64,000 bases of DNA from Aldrovandia affinis. Lineage: Eukaryota; Chordata; Actinopteri; Notacanthiformes; Halosauridae. The translations under genes were made by a program, and so were the position numbers. Below, in pieces: positions 23,939-35,711 of the stretch. The stretch spans positions 3,385,330 through 3,449,329 of the forward strand of contig JAINUG010000047.1 in NCBI GenBank assembly GCA_029706075.1, given 5' to 3'. Position 1 is the stretch's first letter, and every line of letters begins with the position of its first letter. The notes under the pieces are model-generated. The model saw only the letters and a list, made by a program, of their open reading frames with translations. It was not told the origin of the DNA and ran no database searches.

Positions 23939-24286
23939 GAACACAGTAACGTTAGGCAGACAACAATCAGAGAATTCTCCAAACGTCTGATCACCGACCA
24001 CAGAAAAAGGAAAATAACAGGTCTGTTCGTAAATGTCATTGTGAAGGATATTCAACCACTTGCTGCAGTGTCTGGAGATGGCTTTAGGGACATCATCCAT
24101 TTTTTAGAACCAGGCTACGTTATCCCCTCACACACTACGCTGTGGAACACCATCACACACCAGTACGATGAATTGTGTACGCAATTAGCATCCGATATGT
24201 TTACACTAGCCATTTGTATTTTTATCTTTACACTAGCCTCGTTACAACAGCTCATTCCGCTGTGTCAATGTGTCAGTCACTATTAA
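23924..24286 (+). pseudogene. hAT transposase, start of core region
   Basis: The frame begins MATQSEHSNVRQTTI and contains IVKDIQPLAAVSGDGFRDI and FLEPGYVIPSHTTL, which match the conserved hAT segment just after the BED finger ('...MIVKDLLPLSIVEGEGF...'-type). It degenerates into unrelated sequence near 24180. The RNase-H-like catalytic residues that should follow are absent. It continues the BED part in a different frame. Confidence 0.75.
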
Positions 24287-24656
24287 TAATGTTTATTTCA
24301 ATAAACCAATACATTCATAAACTTTATGCAACCTGTGGACATTCGTGTTTATTGGCAAGATTGCTACAGTAGTTTCACAAGTTATATCCGATCTTGTATT
24401 TCAAACTGTTTGAGCATGTAGGCTAATCATAATGCATCATAGTAGGTTATTCAGAGCTTTTGAGATGGCCTTCTAACGACTAAAGGTGGACATAACTTTG
24501 GTTGTTGTTGAACATTTGTTTGTTTGAACAATCATTTTCTACATTATGCCATGTTAAATAAACAGAATTTAAGGTATTTAGACAAGGAAACACTTCGTTA
24601 TCCCTGTAAGAAAGTATCTCCAGCTCAGACAAGCTTGCTGGGGGTTTAGTCCTATC

Positions 24657-25247
24657 TGTCAGGATTGGTATCGGAAAACCAGGCATGGTTTTCCGATACC
24701 AGGAATGCAATAATGGAATGCAATAATGTCCTTTATTGTGAAAACAACAGGCAATGATCACACGGGAGCAATCAGGGCAATACAGGAGTCCAGAGAGTAG
24801 TCGGGGACAGGCAAAGTTCATGCAGGGGCAAACCAGGCAATGGGGAAATCCAGAGAGTAATCGGGGAGCACGAACAGGTGGATCGGGAATGAGACTGAGA
24901 CACAGACGAACACGGGAGCACGAACACAAACACGACCAAACAAAACATGGGTAAACACAGAAACCGCTGGAAAGTTGTGGACACATGAGCAAAGCACAAG
25001 ACAATCTGGCAACGAACATGGGAAAACGCACAGTTTATATACATCAGACATAACGAGAAACAATCAGGAATTAACACGAATGCAGCTAACACAGGAGACT
25101 GCAATCAGACACATGAGGAACAGGTGAAAACGATAATACAATGACGAGACTGGAAACAGGTAAGTGAAAACACGGACCGGACAACCAGGAAAACATGGAA
25201 TGAACTAAACCACCTAATTACGGGGAACATGAACACGAGACGTGACA
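24657..25247 (-). mobile_element. Solo LTR, gypsy-like, inside hAT element 1
   Basis: The block starts TGTCAGGATTGG and ends CGTGACA. The flanking 5-mers CTATC and CAATC differ at one base, consistent with a decayed 5-bp duplication. On the reverse strand it has LTR order: a TATA-like 'gtatataaactg' near 25040, then an AATAAA signal near 24730, then a palindrome around 24666-24700. The long reverse-strand frames here (up to 183 codons) are low-complexity Cys/Leu/Ser/Val strings and are not genes. Confidence 0.78.
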
Positions 25248-25766
25248 CAATCAGATTGCGGCTCATTTGTAAACAGCCTCCCAGAGCTAATCGAGGACTC
25301 TGCTATTTCACCTACCCCAAGGTTGGTCCCACCTACATTAGTTAACCCTTTACTGGTTGTATTTGAGACCTTTTTGACGAGAATTGATCATTGTTATTGG
25401 GTGAAAGAAATATATCTCCCGCGATTAATCAACTACTCGACTACTTTTTGGGAGTAGTTGATGACTACTAAAATTCAGCAGTCGTGAATGCCCTACAACA
25501 TAGCAACATTACTGAGTTATTGACAGGGTTGGGTTGTAACGGAATACATGTAACGGCGTTACGTAATCAGAATACAAAAATCAAGTAACTGTATTCAGCT
25601 CGCGTTACATTTGAAAAACGAGTAATCTGAATACAGTTACTTTAATAAACCTGAAGTGAATACATTTTGGATTACTTATTGGAATTCTTGGTGGAAAGTT
25701 TTCCTTACAAACATTAATGAGCTAATATTCATTACTAAAGCTACAGCATGAAATTATCACGCCTAC

Positions 25767-26047
25767 ATGATTATCATCACAGCTAACGAAAACTACAGCC
25801 GCTGCACAGAACCAAAAACTGCGTTAAAAAAATACGTTAAAAGGCGCGCGCCCGCACTCAGACAAACATTGATAGCGGCAAGATGGAAGAAAAAGCAGCT
25901 TTTAGTTCGTGGCGTTATCGACACCATTTCCAGTTTAAATCAGAACATGGAAAAATCTGTCGGTCCAGTGTACCTTGTGCCTTCCAGTTGTAAAGATACT
26001 GTCGGCATCAAAGGACTCGACGTCGAATCTCAAAAAGCACTTGGAGG
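25767..26047 (+). pseudogene. Exon-like frame in hAT element 2
   Basis: An open frame from ATG 25767 contains a second possible start (MEKSVGPVYLVPSSC...) and ends in ...KALGG at a good splice-donor-like GGTAAGT at about 26046-26052. I do not recognise the protein; the position suggests the first exon of the hAT element's own gene. No BED finger is visible. Downstream exons are not found in this copy. Confidence 0.35.
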
Positions 26048-26720
26048 TAAGTCAACGTTAGCTAACCTTCAGTTTAATGAACACAGTTCTGCAGTAATTT
26101 GCTGTTACCTAACCTTAGCCAACTGTGGGAATTTTTTTGAGAAGTTTTGAGCCCCATGCTCTGTCCCTGTGTTTCTGGTGGGTCAGTTTGTGTGGCCAGC
26201 AGCAGCCCACGTTATACACGGCCTGGTCCACCCTGTCACTAGGATTTATGAGCCCAGTTCGAGCTCCGCAGAGGGGTGAGAGGACGTGGGCTAACAATTA
26301 AGCAAGCGAATCCCACCATGCTTTAGACTTCTAACTTTGTATTAGAGATCCGCAAGTTTACTGCCAGCATTCTTAGGCTGCGCGGCGAGCATACTATGTT
26401 TTCTTGTAGGTAATTTTCGCATACAATAAAACCCGATTACATCTGACTCTGAAGAAATGTGTTAAATGTGGTTTCGGATCACTCAGTCTATCTGGCCCTG
26501 GCTGAGATCTGATTCTCCCACACTACGGTTTGAGGCATCGCAATAACTGCTCTGCTAATTTTATACTGCTTTCTTTATTGTTGAAACGATAACATTTCAA
26601 AACGGGATAAAATCGAAGTGAATAGACTGCTGCTGAATGCATAATATACTGGAAAGTTGAACATGACATCCTTTTTCAAAGTGTAATGCATAATAACTAT
26701 TTAAATGTATTACTGCTAAA

Positions 26721-26802
26721 ATAAAAAAGTGAACATGGCGTGTGCAAAAGTTTGAGCACCCTTTTAGTACTAAGTAGCACCACCTTTGGCTATATAACAG
26801 CT
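26721..26802 (+). repeat. 82-bp internal repeat, copy 1
   Basis: It is nearly identical to 27009-27090 (one difference seen, tatata against tataca). Its centre 'gtgcaaaagtttgagcaccc' looks like the terminal repeat of a fish Tc1 family, so a Tc1 end may have been duplicated inside the hAT. Confidence 0.85.
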
Positions 26803-27008
26803 ATATATTGATATTGATAAAATCGAAGTTAATAGACTGCTGCTGAATGCATAATATACTGGGGGCAAGTGACTGACAACAAGTGAGGCTGAGCTAATGG
26901 TAGCTAGTAAACAATTTATTGTGCTTAGACTGCCATCCTACTGTATACTATGTTAATCTGCTCTCAGGTCTGTAACATTACTGGTAATTTGTTTTTAATA
27001 AAGTTTTT

Positions 27009-27090
27009 ATAAAAAAGTGAACATGGCGTGTGCAAAAGTTTGAGCACCCTTTTAGTACTAAGTAGCACCACCTTTGGCTATACAACAGCT
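27009..27090 (+). repeat. 82-bp internal repeat, copy 2
   Basis: Second copy of the unit at 26721-26802, in the same orientation, about 206 bases after the end of the first. High identity suggests a recent duplication. Confidence 0.85.
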
Positions 27091-27292
27091 TCCCAATGTC
27101 TCCTGTACCCCAAAACATACCCATCTGTGATGGAAAAAGTAAGTAATCCAAAAGTATTCTAAAAGTAATCTGAATACGTTACTTTTTTGAGACATGTAAC
27201 TGTATTCGTATCGGATTACTTTCAGAGCCGTGTAATCAGTAATCAGGCACTAATTACATTTACAAAGTAACCCTCCCAACCCTGGTTATTGA

Positions 27293-28147
27293 CATATAAC
27301 ATTGCAGCACTACAGAGTTATTGGCTATACAGGTATTGATGCTTTATTAAACATTAATAGATGCACTGTATCGCTCAAATACAGTATCACAGGATAAAGA
27401 AATACAAAAGTACACAATCTCTGCCAGTTGTGCCTCAATCATAAGTATAAATAACAATTTACAATAAAAATGACTATTTAAAATCTTCATTCCAGACATA
27501 GACAATCTAAAGCATCATCTTCGGTGTCAGGGGTGGGATATTTTTGGTCACAGAAATTTTTAGTAAGAAGACATTTTTTACACAATGTCAAGTTATTGCT
27601 GTCTTTACTGTTTTTGCGGTTTTTGTGCACCTTTTCCAGAATTTCATATCTCACAGAAAATATATATAATCTCTGTTCTCTATCAAAGTCCATTGTCAAT
27701 ATGTTTTTCAAGATTTGAACCACTATCTCAATAGGTTGGCAACTCAATGTAACTAGTTGAAGTTTGAGACATTATTTTTCTTATTATTTACTCTTATTTC
27801 TAGGGCACTAAATTTTCACCAGTTTTGCATCGCAATGAGTACAGTGAAATGTCAAAAATCTTTTCTTTCACTCGCCATACATAACAACATTCATCTTCAC
27901 ATTATGTGTGCAGGAATATCTTTAAATGTATGCATAGATTGTCCTAACATATAAGAATACGGTAGCTTTAGGCTAGTCTCAAGGACTACACAGTCATTCC
28001 AGAGAAAAACACTACAAACTTCTACAGTAGTTATGACCTCTTTTCTGTGCCCAGATGCTTCCTGACATAGTGCTACCTGACAAAAATGTTCTGGAACCAT
28101 AGCAATATTTACCCACAACTAAGCCGCAGTGCACCTGAGCATGGATT
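27293..28147. other. AT-rich non-coding DNA
   Basis: No gene, repeat end or regulatory signature is recognised. Confidence 0.5.
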
Positions 28148-28884
28148 TGTCATGGTTTTACCTTGTTCAGCTGCTAGAGGGCGCTTGACCATGTGATGGT
28201 CTGTTCCCTTTGTTTTGTATGAGGAATCATTGTCATTGTCATTTCCCTTATATGGTCTTTTGTCAGGGTATTTCCCGGTCACGGCCAGCTGTGGATTATC
28301 AGTGTTTATTCCGCCTACTATTTAAGGGCTGCGTTTTCTTATCACAAACGCCTCTGTGTAAACCATTGTTACGCTCTAGCCGGTACTAGAACTAAGGTAT
28401 TAGTTTTCCACTTGGTGGTCTCCCAGTTAAAGAGAGAAGGTACTATTTAGGATCTCATTTAAAAGGGTTAGCGTTACCACTCTGTGGTTGCCGTTCTAGG
28501 AGGATTATTTCCTTTCTAGCTTTGGTTATTGCTCGTCACTCCGGTGGCATTTCCTTTTCGAGATTCATTCTTTTGTTTTGGGGTTAAAAAACTCCCAGAG
28601 CTAAAGTCTCTAAAATCATTTAAGTTTCTTACCTCTTCGTTGAAGAGTCCACAACCTTTGGGTTGTTTTGTTTTATTATTATTTTCCGTGGACTTTATGC
28701 CCGGAGTTTCTTTTTCTTTGTCCATCCATTTTTTCCCCTGCTCCCTTATCTGTTTGCAGACTTAGTGGCTGACTACTCGTAGTTAGCTTTTAGATATTCG
28801 TGACATCTGCGAGTGGTTCTTCCATCCTCGACCCACACTACAGGATTGTGGAAATAAAGTGTCTGTCTGCTGGCCTGTGTCACA
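28148..28884 (+). mobile_element. LTR-like block
   Basis: It begins TGTCATGGTTTTACC and has the fish gypsy-LTR phrase 'gctagagggcgc' near 28171, a TATA-like 'tatttaagggc' near 28320, and an AATAAA signal at about 28854 followed by a 3' end near 'gtgtcaca'. No identical flanking 4-6-mers were found, so the right boundary is uncertain; an earlier end at 'cgtgaca' (28805) is possible. No gag or pol lies next to it, so it is a probable solo LTR. Confidence 0.5.
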
Positions 28885-30490
28885 GTTGAGCTGTTCTCAT
28901 TCCTGCAAGCTGGGTTCAGTAGGCCAGCAGCACTGTGGGTGGCATGTTGTGATAGCATTCTGATTAGCATTCAAAGTATGGATGCTGTCTCTGTCCCATC
29001 GCATCAGCGCTGGGTGTAAAGAGATGTCTGGAGGTTTTATTCCTCTTGTGCTGCACAAGTAATCCAAAGTGAACCATTGCTACAGGTAGTGGCCAAAAAG
29101 GTGGAAACAGCAATATGAAACAACCATGGCGTCCTGCTTTGCTCTTGATGAAACTACCTGCTCGCGCCCTTGATTGAAATTTCCAGTCAATTGATTTGGA
29201 CTTGCTCACCTGTTTAGCCTTTATTAGCCTTTTATTATTACCACATTTTTCATAATATGGATACTTATTCTTGAAAACATAGTTTTAAGACAGACCCATA
29301 GTTACAGTACATGCACTGTAGCCACAAGCAATGGTAATGGGTTACTTCAGTTCAAAGGGACATATAAGTATTGCACACAGTTTAACAGGTAACCATTGGA
29401 AATACCACCTGTGCTAATGACATGATAGGTACTCATTATAAGAAATGTATTTGTTGTTTCACCCAGAAGGCTAGAGATAAGTGTTTGTACAATAGACTCT
29501 AGGTATGTGAAATATTTATATGTTTTAAATTAATTATTGCACCAATTTATGTTGACTACTCTGTAATATACAGTTGGTTTCCATTTTATGGACATTATCT
29601 CAGGGACTGGCTAAAACCAATTCACCAATGAGTGTTATGCAGTCGTAAGTAACTGAACAATTTTAGAGCAGCAAATGACAAATCTTCATAGCAATGCACT
29701 GTACATTAATACAGAGAGAAAAGTAGACTACATAGGTGAAGGAGGCAGAGAGCTGTGGAGGGTTTTCACTATTTCACTATGCTGGTTTGAGTTTTAAAAC
29801 TGTTCATGGTTGCTGTTCAAATTGTATTGCATGTGATCATTTTTCAGTGAAACAATGACCTCACTACAATACAAACAATTCAATAGAGGTTCCTCCTCAA
29901 AGTGTAATGTCATTGTATTCAAAACAAAGTGCCTATTACTTTTATTACTACTTTTATAACAGCATCATATGAAGTGTTGTATCAGTCAACATTTGCTATA
30001 GTTTTATACAGTATATAGAATGTAACTGAGGCACATGACTAAAAGTTAACAATAAAACCACTGAGACATCACAATTTTCTGTAACATTTGGTAAATGTTT
30101 TTGTGACCCCACTCAGTGAGTATCCATTAATAGTGGGGTTGAATGCATCTAAAGGTAATATTCGGGCCTGTGATCCATCTAGTTGTCTGGCACATGCTAT
30201 TACAGGCTGTTACAGGAAGAATACGGAGGGGGGGGACTGAGGCTCTATCACACCAGCCCCGGTGTGACAACTTGATTTTCTGCTACCTCCGTAGGCTGCA
30301 GCTCCGGCGACATGATGGGCCTGTTAATTTGGGCATTTCATGGTGTCTGGCAAGGGCATGGGGAAGCGGAGGGGGGAGTAGTTTAGGGAAAGGGAATGGA
30401 GCATGTCCCAGCTACGGAAGCACCTGTCTGCCCTGACGGCAGGGAGCACTTCTCATTAGCACGAGGGTCTCTAGCCACAGACCCCAGACT

Positions 30491-30495
<5 letters not shown>

Positions 30496-30530
<35 letters not shown>
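30496..30530 (+). repeat. (CA)n microsatellite
   Basis: About 17 perfect CA units. Confidence 0.95.
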
Positions 30531-30533
<3 letters not shown>

Positions 30534-31856
30534 AGCACATACACACTTGCCAGCGTGCGCCTTGCCTCCATGCGGTGACAGGCAGGAAGAAAATGGGGTG
30601 GCAGTCGGTCCTTTTGTTTGCCCTTGATGAGCATGTCATTAATGGAAATGGAAGAAACCAAAGGGGCGAATCAGTATTCAGATAGCCTGCCATCCTCCCT
30701 CTATTCACCCGCCCCCACCCCCCTGGTGTCTTCCCAGTTCTCCCCTCTGTCAGCGTCAGCTGTTTAAAAATCCCTCATCACATACAATGGGAGAGTGCTC
30801 AGGTGGAGGAAAGGACTTCAAATCAAATAATATTACAAGTATCCTCTGTATACAAAAATTAGCACGGCTACTTTGAACCCTTCCTTCATTTCTTGCCTCG
30901 CTAACTTGGCTGTCTTGGCTGTGACCCTAGATTGCATGTATTCACCATTGTGCTAGTCAGTGGGTTGATGAGGATTGAGAAATTGTTTACAAGAGCTTGA
31001 TCAATATTGTTCATAATATTTATTCATTACATGCACATGATGCATGTAATTGTAATGAAACAACATCAATGTGTCATATCACATTACCTTCATATTACTC
31101 CTTTGTAACCTTTGGCTTTATAGCTCTTTTGTGCCAGTCGGTTTATATACAGATATGTGCCATAGTCATAAAAGCTCTTCGAGTTGAAAGAAGTTCTTAA
31201 GTGAGCATCATGTTAACAGAAACTCAGAAACAATGTTTATGCCATTCTATTCCACTGCAATATAGGACCCATTTAGTCAGACTTTTCTGAAAAATCTATG
31301 TGCAACGCTCAGAAGTGTTTCACTCACTGTTGATAACTGTGGATGCCTGGTTTGTTGATACGGGAACGCATGTAGTGGTAGCTTGAAGAATTTTTGACTT
31401 AAATGCACATTGGTGGGATGAGGACAGTTGTGTCCCACCACAGAGGAATCCTTGTCATATCCGGTTGTTGATGTGGCTCAAACCTGCAACCATAGGGCTT
31501 AACTTGTGGTGAACTTCTTTACTGAATGAGCAACTCTGAAAGCATGCAAAATAGTTTAATTGTTGTTGCCTTCTTGAATACATTTTAACGACCGAATAAA
31601 CCAAAGGACCATCAGCTAACTCGCTTGAGGGAAGGCCATAACATTATAACAAAAAGATTATAGTTAAGTAGCTAGCTAGCTACAGTAGATAGAAAACATT
31701 GTAGCAAGCTAGACTGAGTGTGATTTGTGATTGTGCCGCCCTGTCATGTGTTCCTCTGAAGTCCTCCACCTCAGAGTGTTGCTTACTAATATGGTTGCTA
31801 AAAGTTTATGACACCTAGTTCACTAGGTAGCTGATGTTGTGTGTGGGTGTGCATGT

Positions 31857-31878
31857 ATGTGTGTGTGTGTGTGTGTGT
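31857..31878 (+). repeat. (GT)n microsatellite
   Basis: About 11 perfect GT units, preceded by an imperfect GT-rich stretch. Confidence 0.9.
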
Positions 31879-33738
31879 TACTGCTTGAGTTAGAGTTTGT
31901 AGCTTGGCTGAATACAAGAGAAAATTCACACTCTCAGTCCTCCACCACTACTGATGGTGACTAATCTGATGTTAGATTAAAATAAATGAAAATACACCAT
32001 GCACATTGTACACATATTTTGCATGTTTTTTAAGATGCCATGTACTTTATTAACACAAATGTAAACACAATTTCTATGCTATATTTTAGATCACACTACT
32101 ACACTAAATCCAGAATTATTCACAATTGCCAACCATAGCATCCATAACATACATTTGAAAGAGCTGGGAAACTAATGATTACATGTCCGGCCTCTGAAAT
32201 CTGTTTCCCATTAGCAAGAAGTACCTCCCATTCATTTCTTGGCTAATGCATATCAAAGGCATGGCAACACAGTAAATAATTAAATATGAACTCTCAGAGA
32301 AATAAGCAAATTGACACATTTGTTCTTTAATTTGAGACATGTATGCAGGTCTTATTCATGTATGGAATGTAGTGGAATGTATTCTTCCACCACGAGAGGG
32401 GCCCTTTTATTTGAAAAAAACGAGAAGAGTCCTGACCACTTTTTGGCTCTTTATGACCGTGAGCTTTAACTTACAAAGATATTTAACTGAATGTACACAT
32501 GGTCATGGTCACGAATACATGTCTCTTCTCATCGCCTGAGAAGGCAATGTGAACAGCATTGGTTCATAGTGGCTTATAGCCTCACCTGCTTAATTTGTGC
32601 AATTTATTAATTTAACTTAGCACATAATTGACTGGGTGAGTTCCGGAAGGCTCCGTGACATCTAAAGACCAGTATTGCCCTTTCTGGATCAGACTGGAAC
32701 CAAGCATGTGCTACAACCCACTCTGATTGGACCAGTAGTATGCCCAGCTACACATTTCTACAACTTCTTGGTCCCATTTACACTTGCTTTTTTATGCAAC
32801 ACATATCTGATTTCCTGACATATCCGATACATATCACAAGCAATGATTGTGCTCTGAACACAAGAAACCGGATATCAATTTGGATATCGGATTTGTCTAA
32901 ATCCAATCTGAGTCACACCTGAAGGTAGTCATAGTATCGGATGTTAATGCAAAGGTTCCAGAATGCATCTTCTGCTGTAGCCAACATTCTACTGACAAAT
33001 AACATTCCATATTAAGCATGTGTGAGTCAAGAGACACCCTGTTGTAGAGCTGACTGTCAGGATGGATGCAAGGCTGAGTGCAACAACTAGGAAAAATGCA
33101 ATTATGGTCTAAGTGTAGACAATCAGATATACAGATATTGTGTGTGAGCAGACAGTCACATAGTACATATACCAGATACACAGAAATCCAATTTGTCAGC
33201 TATATCAGATATGAGTGCAGCTTTGAGATAACATCATATTCTCTGAATATACAACACCTTGTAGAGAGCTTGTCTCGGGAGTGACATGGATTTGAGATGC
33301 ACAAACATGAGTTATATATGAGTTATATGAATACATACTAAAGGTGCGCCCCTTTAAAATGAACCAAAAACATTGGTATGGGGAGGATGGCTCACTTCAT
33401 TGCACCATTGCACTTCAGTTGTTTTGCTATTTAGTCAGTGTAGTCAGTTTTCTCTGGGCAAATATCTGCTTGTCCTTGGGTTGGCTCTTCAACAACTTCA
33501 GAAATGACCATTTTCAGCAGGATTCTGATTCTGGCTTCTAGTCTGAAGAGTTTGTTGTGAGGTGGTTGTTTGTATGGCTGGGGTGGATTTCCCGAAAATG
33601 TTGAAAATTATAGATTAAAGTGCGACTTTACGATGAGTAAAGGAAAAGTATGTGCTACTTCTACGTGGGTTTCCCAAAAGCTGTCGTTAGCTGATATTTT
33701 ATATGTGAGTTTAATGTGTTTCTTAGTTAACTCGTCCC

Positions 33739-34141
33739 TGTAATGGTTCCTGCTCGCCGCCAGAGGGCGGTATTAAACTTTTGTGTTCCTTAATTGTTTT
33801 ATGATGTAATTGGTTAATTTAATTGTTAATAATATTGTTTTGATTGTTTTCACCTGTGCCTTGTTTATTATTTAAGCCCCCTGTTTTTGTTCTGTGCTCT
33901 GTCTTAAATGGTTATTCCCTGTGTTTGCTAGTCAGTGTTCAGTGTTACCATTTTGAGCTTTTGATGTTCTACTCATGTTTGGTTTGTGTAAGTGCTTTAT
34001 TAGTTTATTCTTGTGTTTTTTTCCTCCCAATTGTGAGTTTCGTTCTTGTTAGTTCCGTCTGTTGAATAAACATTCAGTTTATTTTATTGCTGCCTCTGGC
34101 TTTGTCTTTGTGCCTGGGTCCCATCTCTCTGCCCTGTTTTA
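33739..34141 (+). mobile_element. Ty3/gypsy 5' LTR
   Basis: It begins TGTAATGGTTCCTGC and carries 'cgccagagggcgg', a TATA-like 'tttattatttaagcc' near 33862-33876 and AATAAA at about 34065-34070. It ends in a degraded terminus near 34141, right before the leader and gag remnant. LTRs hold the promoter and polyadenylation signal of the element. No matching 3' LTR is seen downstream of the integrase remnants, so the element is truncated. Confidence 0.65.
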
Positions 34142-34162
34142 GTAAGATAGAGTCAAATTCTG

Positions 34163-35099
34163 CATCCAGCAGAAGCGGAGTGTTTTTGCATAGCACTGGC
34201 TGACTAAGGTGCCTTGATAGGGGAGCAACAACAACTGCTGCAGAATATTCTCTGAAGCTCTGCAGTCCCTTACCATGGCAATTAAGTGGCTTCAACCCCC
34301 ACAGCCACCACACAACCCTGTCCCTCCTACTCCTCCAGCTCCCATTAGCTCCGGTACCAAGGAGCCACACTCGCCACCTCCAGAGAGGTACAATAGCCAT
34401 CCAGGCAAGTGTCGGGGGTTGCTGACTCAGTGCTTCCTGATATTCAAGCTCCAGCCCTCTACGTTCCTGATGGACCGCTTCAGGGTAGCCTACATTATCA
34501 CTGTGCTCTCAGATAAGGTCCTGGCCTAGGCTACAGCAGTCTGGGAGCAGCAGACCCCTAGCTGCCGGGATCTCTAATCTTTCACCAGTGAGTTGAGGAG
34601 AGTTTTTGACCATCCTGTGAGTGGTCGGGAGGTGGCAAAGAGGCTTCTTGAACTTCACCAGGGCTCTCGCAACGTGGCGCGAATACGCCGTTGAGTTTTG
34701 CACACTTGCTATTGAGAGCATGTGGAATCACGAGGCTCTCATCTCCACCTTCCACCATGGACTATCCGAGGCTATTAAGGACAAGCTGGCATCCCGAGAA
34801 CTTGAGGACAACCTGAAGTCCCTCATTACCCTGTCTGTCCGCATCAACAACCGGCTAAGGGAGTGGCGCAGAGAACAGAGGTTCCCGAGTCCAGTTCCAG
34901 CTCCGTTCCCACCAACCCCTGCTACCTCAAGCCATCCCAAGCAGTCCCAGGTCACCCCAAGTCTCCCAGCTGCCACAAGTGAAGAGCCCATGCAGTGGGT
35001 CAGGACCCGGCTCTCCCAGCAGGAGCGCGACTGGAGAATGCTAGAGAGGTGCTACCTTTATTGTGGGGTTTCTGGTCACTTCTGGGCTATGGTTCATTA
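34163..35099 (+). pseudogene. Ty3/gypsy gag remnant
   Basis: In fish gypsy elements gag begins soon after the 5' LTR with a run like (M)xPAEAE; here the ATG is lost ('gcatccagcagaagc'). The proline-rich segment PPQPPHNPVPP..., the capsid-like segment [16 protein letters not shown] and the LSEAIKDKLASRELEDNL segment follow in pieces separated by stops. A nucleocapsid zinc knuckle begins CYLYCGVSGHF but lacks its last cysteine and runs into a stop at 35098. The protein coats the element's RNA in the particle; this copy is dead. Confidence 0.75.
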
Positions 35100-35279
35100 G
35101 ATGAGAGGATCCTGACGAGCCAAATCACCACCTCCCTTTATTTTGACATTTCCAAGCAAGATGAGACCCCTGAACCCATCATCCCAAGTTCCCAGGTTAT
35201 CGCACCTGTAAGTTGGGGAATTGAAGCTACAGTGAGGACGGCGCAACACCAACAGCCCGATCCAGGAAATGGACCTCCT

Positions 35280-35711
35280 GGCCGCCTGTTCGTTCCCAGC
35301 TCAGCCCGATCCCAGGTTCTGCTTTGGGGGCACTCCTCTCGGTTGACAGGGCATCAAGGGACCACCAGGACACTGGAATTTTTGAAACAAAGAATCTGGT
35401 GGCCTACCATGGATAAGGATGTGATCCTTTGTGTCATACCACCTTCAAAGCAAGACATTCAGGCAGCTGGCTTACTTTACCCATTTATACCCAAGCACCC
35501 ATGGCTTTCCATGGATTTCATTACCGGCTTGACCTCATGTTTCACAACCATCAGTTATCGTTGATCATTTCTCCAAGGGCTGCCATTACCCACAGCTCGT
35601 AAGCTTGCAGAACGTATGACCCAGCGTGTCTTCCGCCTCCATAGTCTTCCCCAGGACATGGTGTCTGACCATAGTCCTCAATTCACCTCTCGGTTTTGGA
35701 AAGCTTTCTGC
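35280..35711 (+). pseudogene. Ty3/gypsy integrase, N-terminal part, copy 1
   Basis: Protease, reverse transcriptase and RNase H are deleted: the frame passes from post-gag sequence straight to the integrase zinc-binding domain (WGHSSRLTGHQG, then RIWWPTM and a Cys). The catalytic core starts at PWLSMDFITGL (first Asp), has a stop and frameshift near 35560, and continues to VSDHSPQF (second Asp). It is cut at 35711 by a LINE. The catalytic Glu region resumes only at 36917. Integrase would insert the cDNA into the host chromosome; this copy cannot. Confidence 0.8.

Larger units (their letters stand above)
23466..25495 (+). mobile_element. hAT element 1 with perfect 8-bp target duplication
   Basis: The terminal inverted repeats are TAGGGGTTTCAC (left) and GTGAATGCCCTA (right, reverse complement TAGGGCATTCAC). 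The flanking 8-mers are identical: CAACATAG at 23458-23465 and 25496-25503, the hallmark of hAT insertion. The left half carries a BED zinc finger and the start of a hAT transposase. The catalytic core and C-terminal dimerisation region are not seen. A solo LTR (24657-25247) is inserted in the right half. So it is an internally deleted, non-autonomous copy later split by an LTR retrotransposon. Confidence 0.88.
25524..27284 (+). mobile_element. hAT element 2 with perfect 8-bp target duplication
   Basis: The left end CAGGGTTGGG (25524) and right end CCCAACCCTG (to 27284) are exact inverted repeats. They are flanked by identical GTTATTGA at 25516-25523 and 27285-27292. The interior has an exon-like frame (25767-26047), two copies of an 82-bp unit (26721-26802 and 27009-27090) and two copies of a shorter unit (about 26608-26651 and 26815-26862). 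No transposase core is recognised, so it is a non-autonomous or heavily rebuilt copy. Confidence 0.85.
28885..33570. other. Unique non-coding DNA with two microsatellites
   Basis: No gene is recognised. A less AT-rich island at 30130-30720 includes the (CA)n repeat and a 'tgatgagcatgtcattaatgg' motif and might be regulatory. Around 32740-33200 there are several 'atatc(c/g)gat' words, but no bounded repeat can be defined. Confidence 0.5.

Noticed and set aside
23653-23940. Host ZBED-type gene suggested by a BED zinc finger
   Set aside because: It lies inside a hAT element with terminal repeats and a perfect 8-bp duplication, and the frame is broken. Transposon origin is the simpler reading.
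24480-25031. 183-codon reverse-strand frame rich in Cys, Leu, Ser and Val
   Set aside because: It lies almost wholly in the solo LTR inside hAT-1 and is low complexity. LTR sequence explains it.
29085-29140. Possible Tc1 end ('ggtagtggccaaaaaggtgg')
   Set aside because: No partner end, no TA-flanked boundary and no transposase trace could be found.
30383-30708. Frames of 92 and 98 codons across the CA repeat
   Set aside because: Both depend on the (CA)n repeat, giving Cys-Val runs; low-complexity artefacts.
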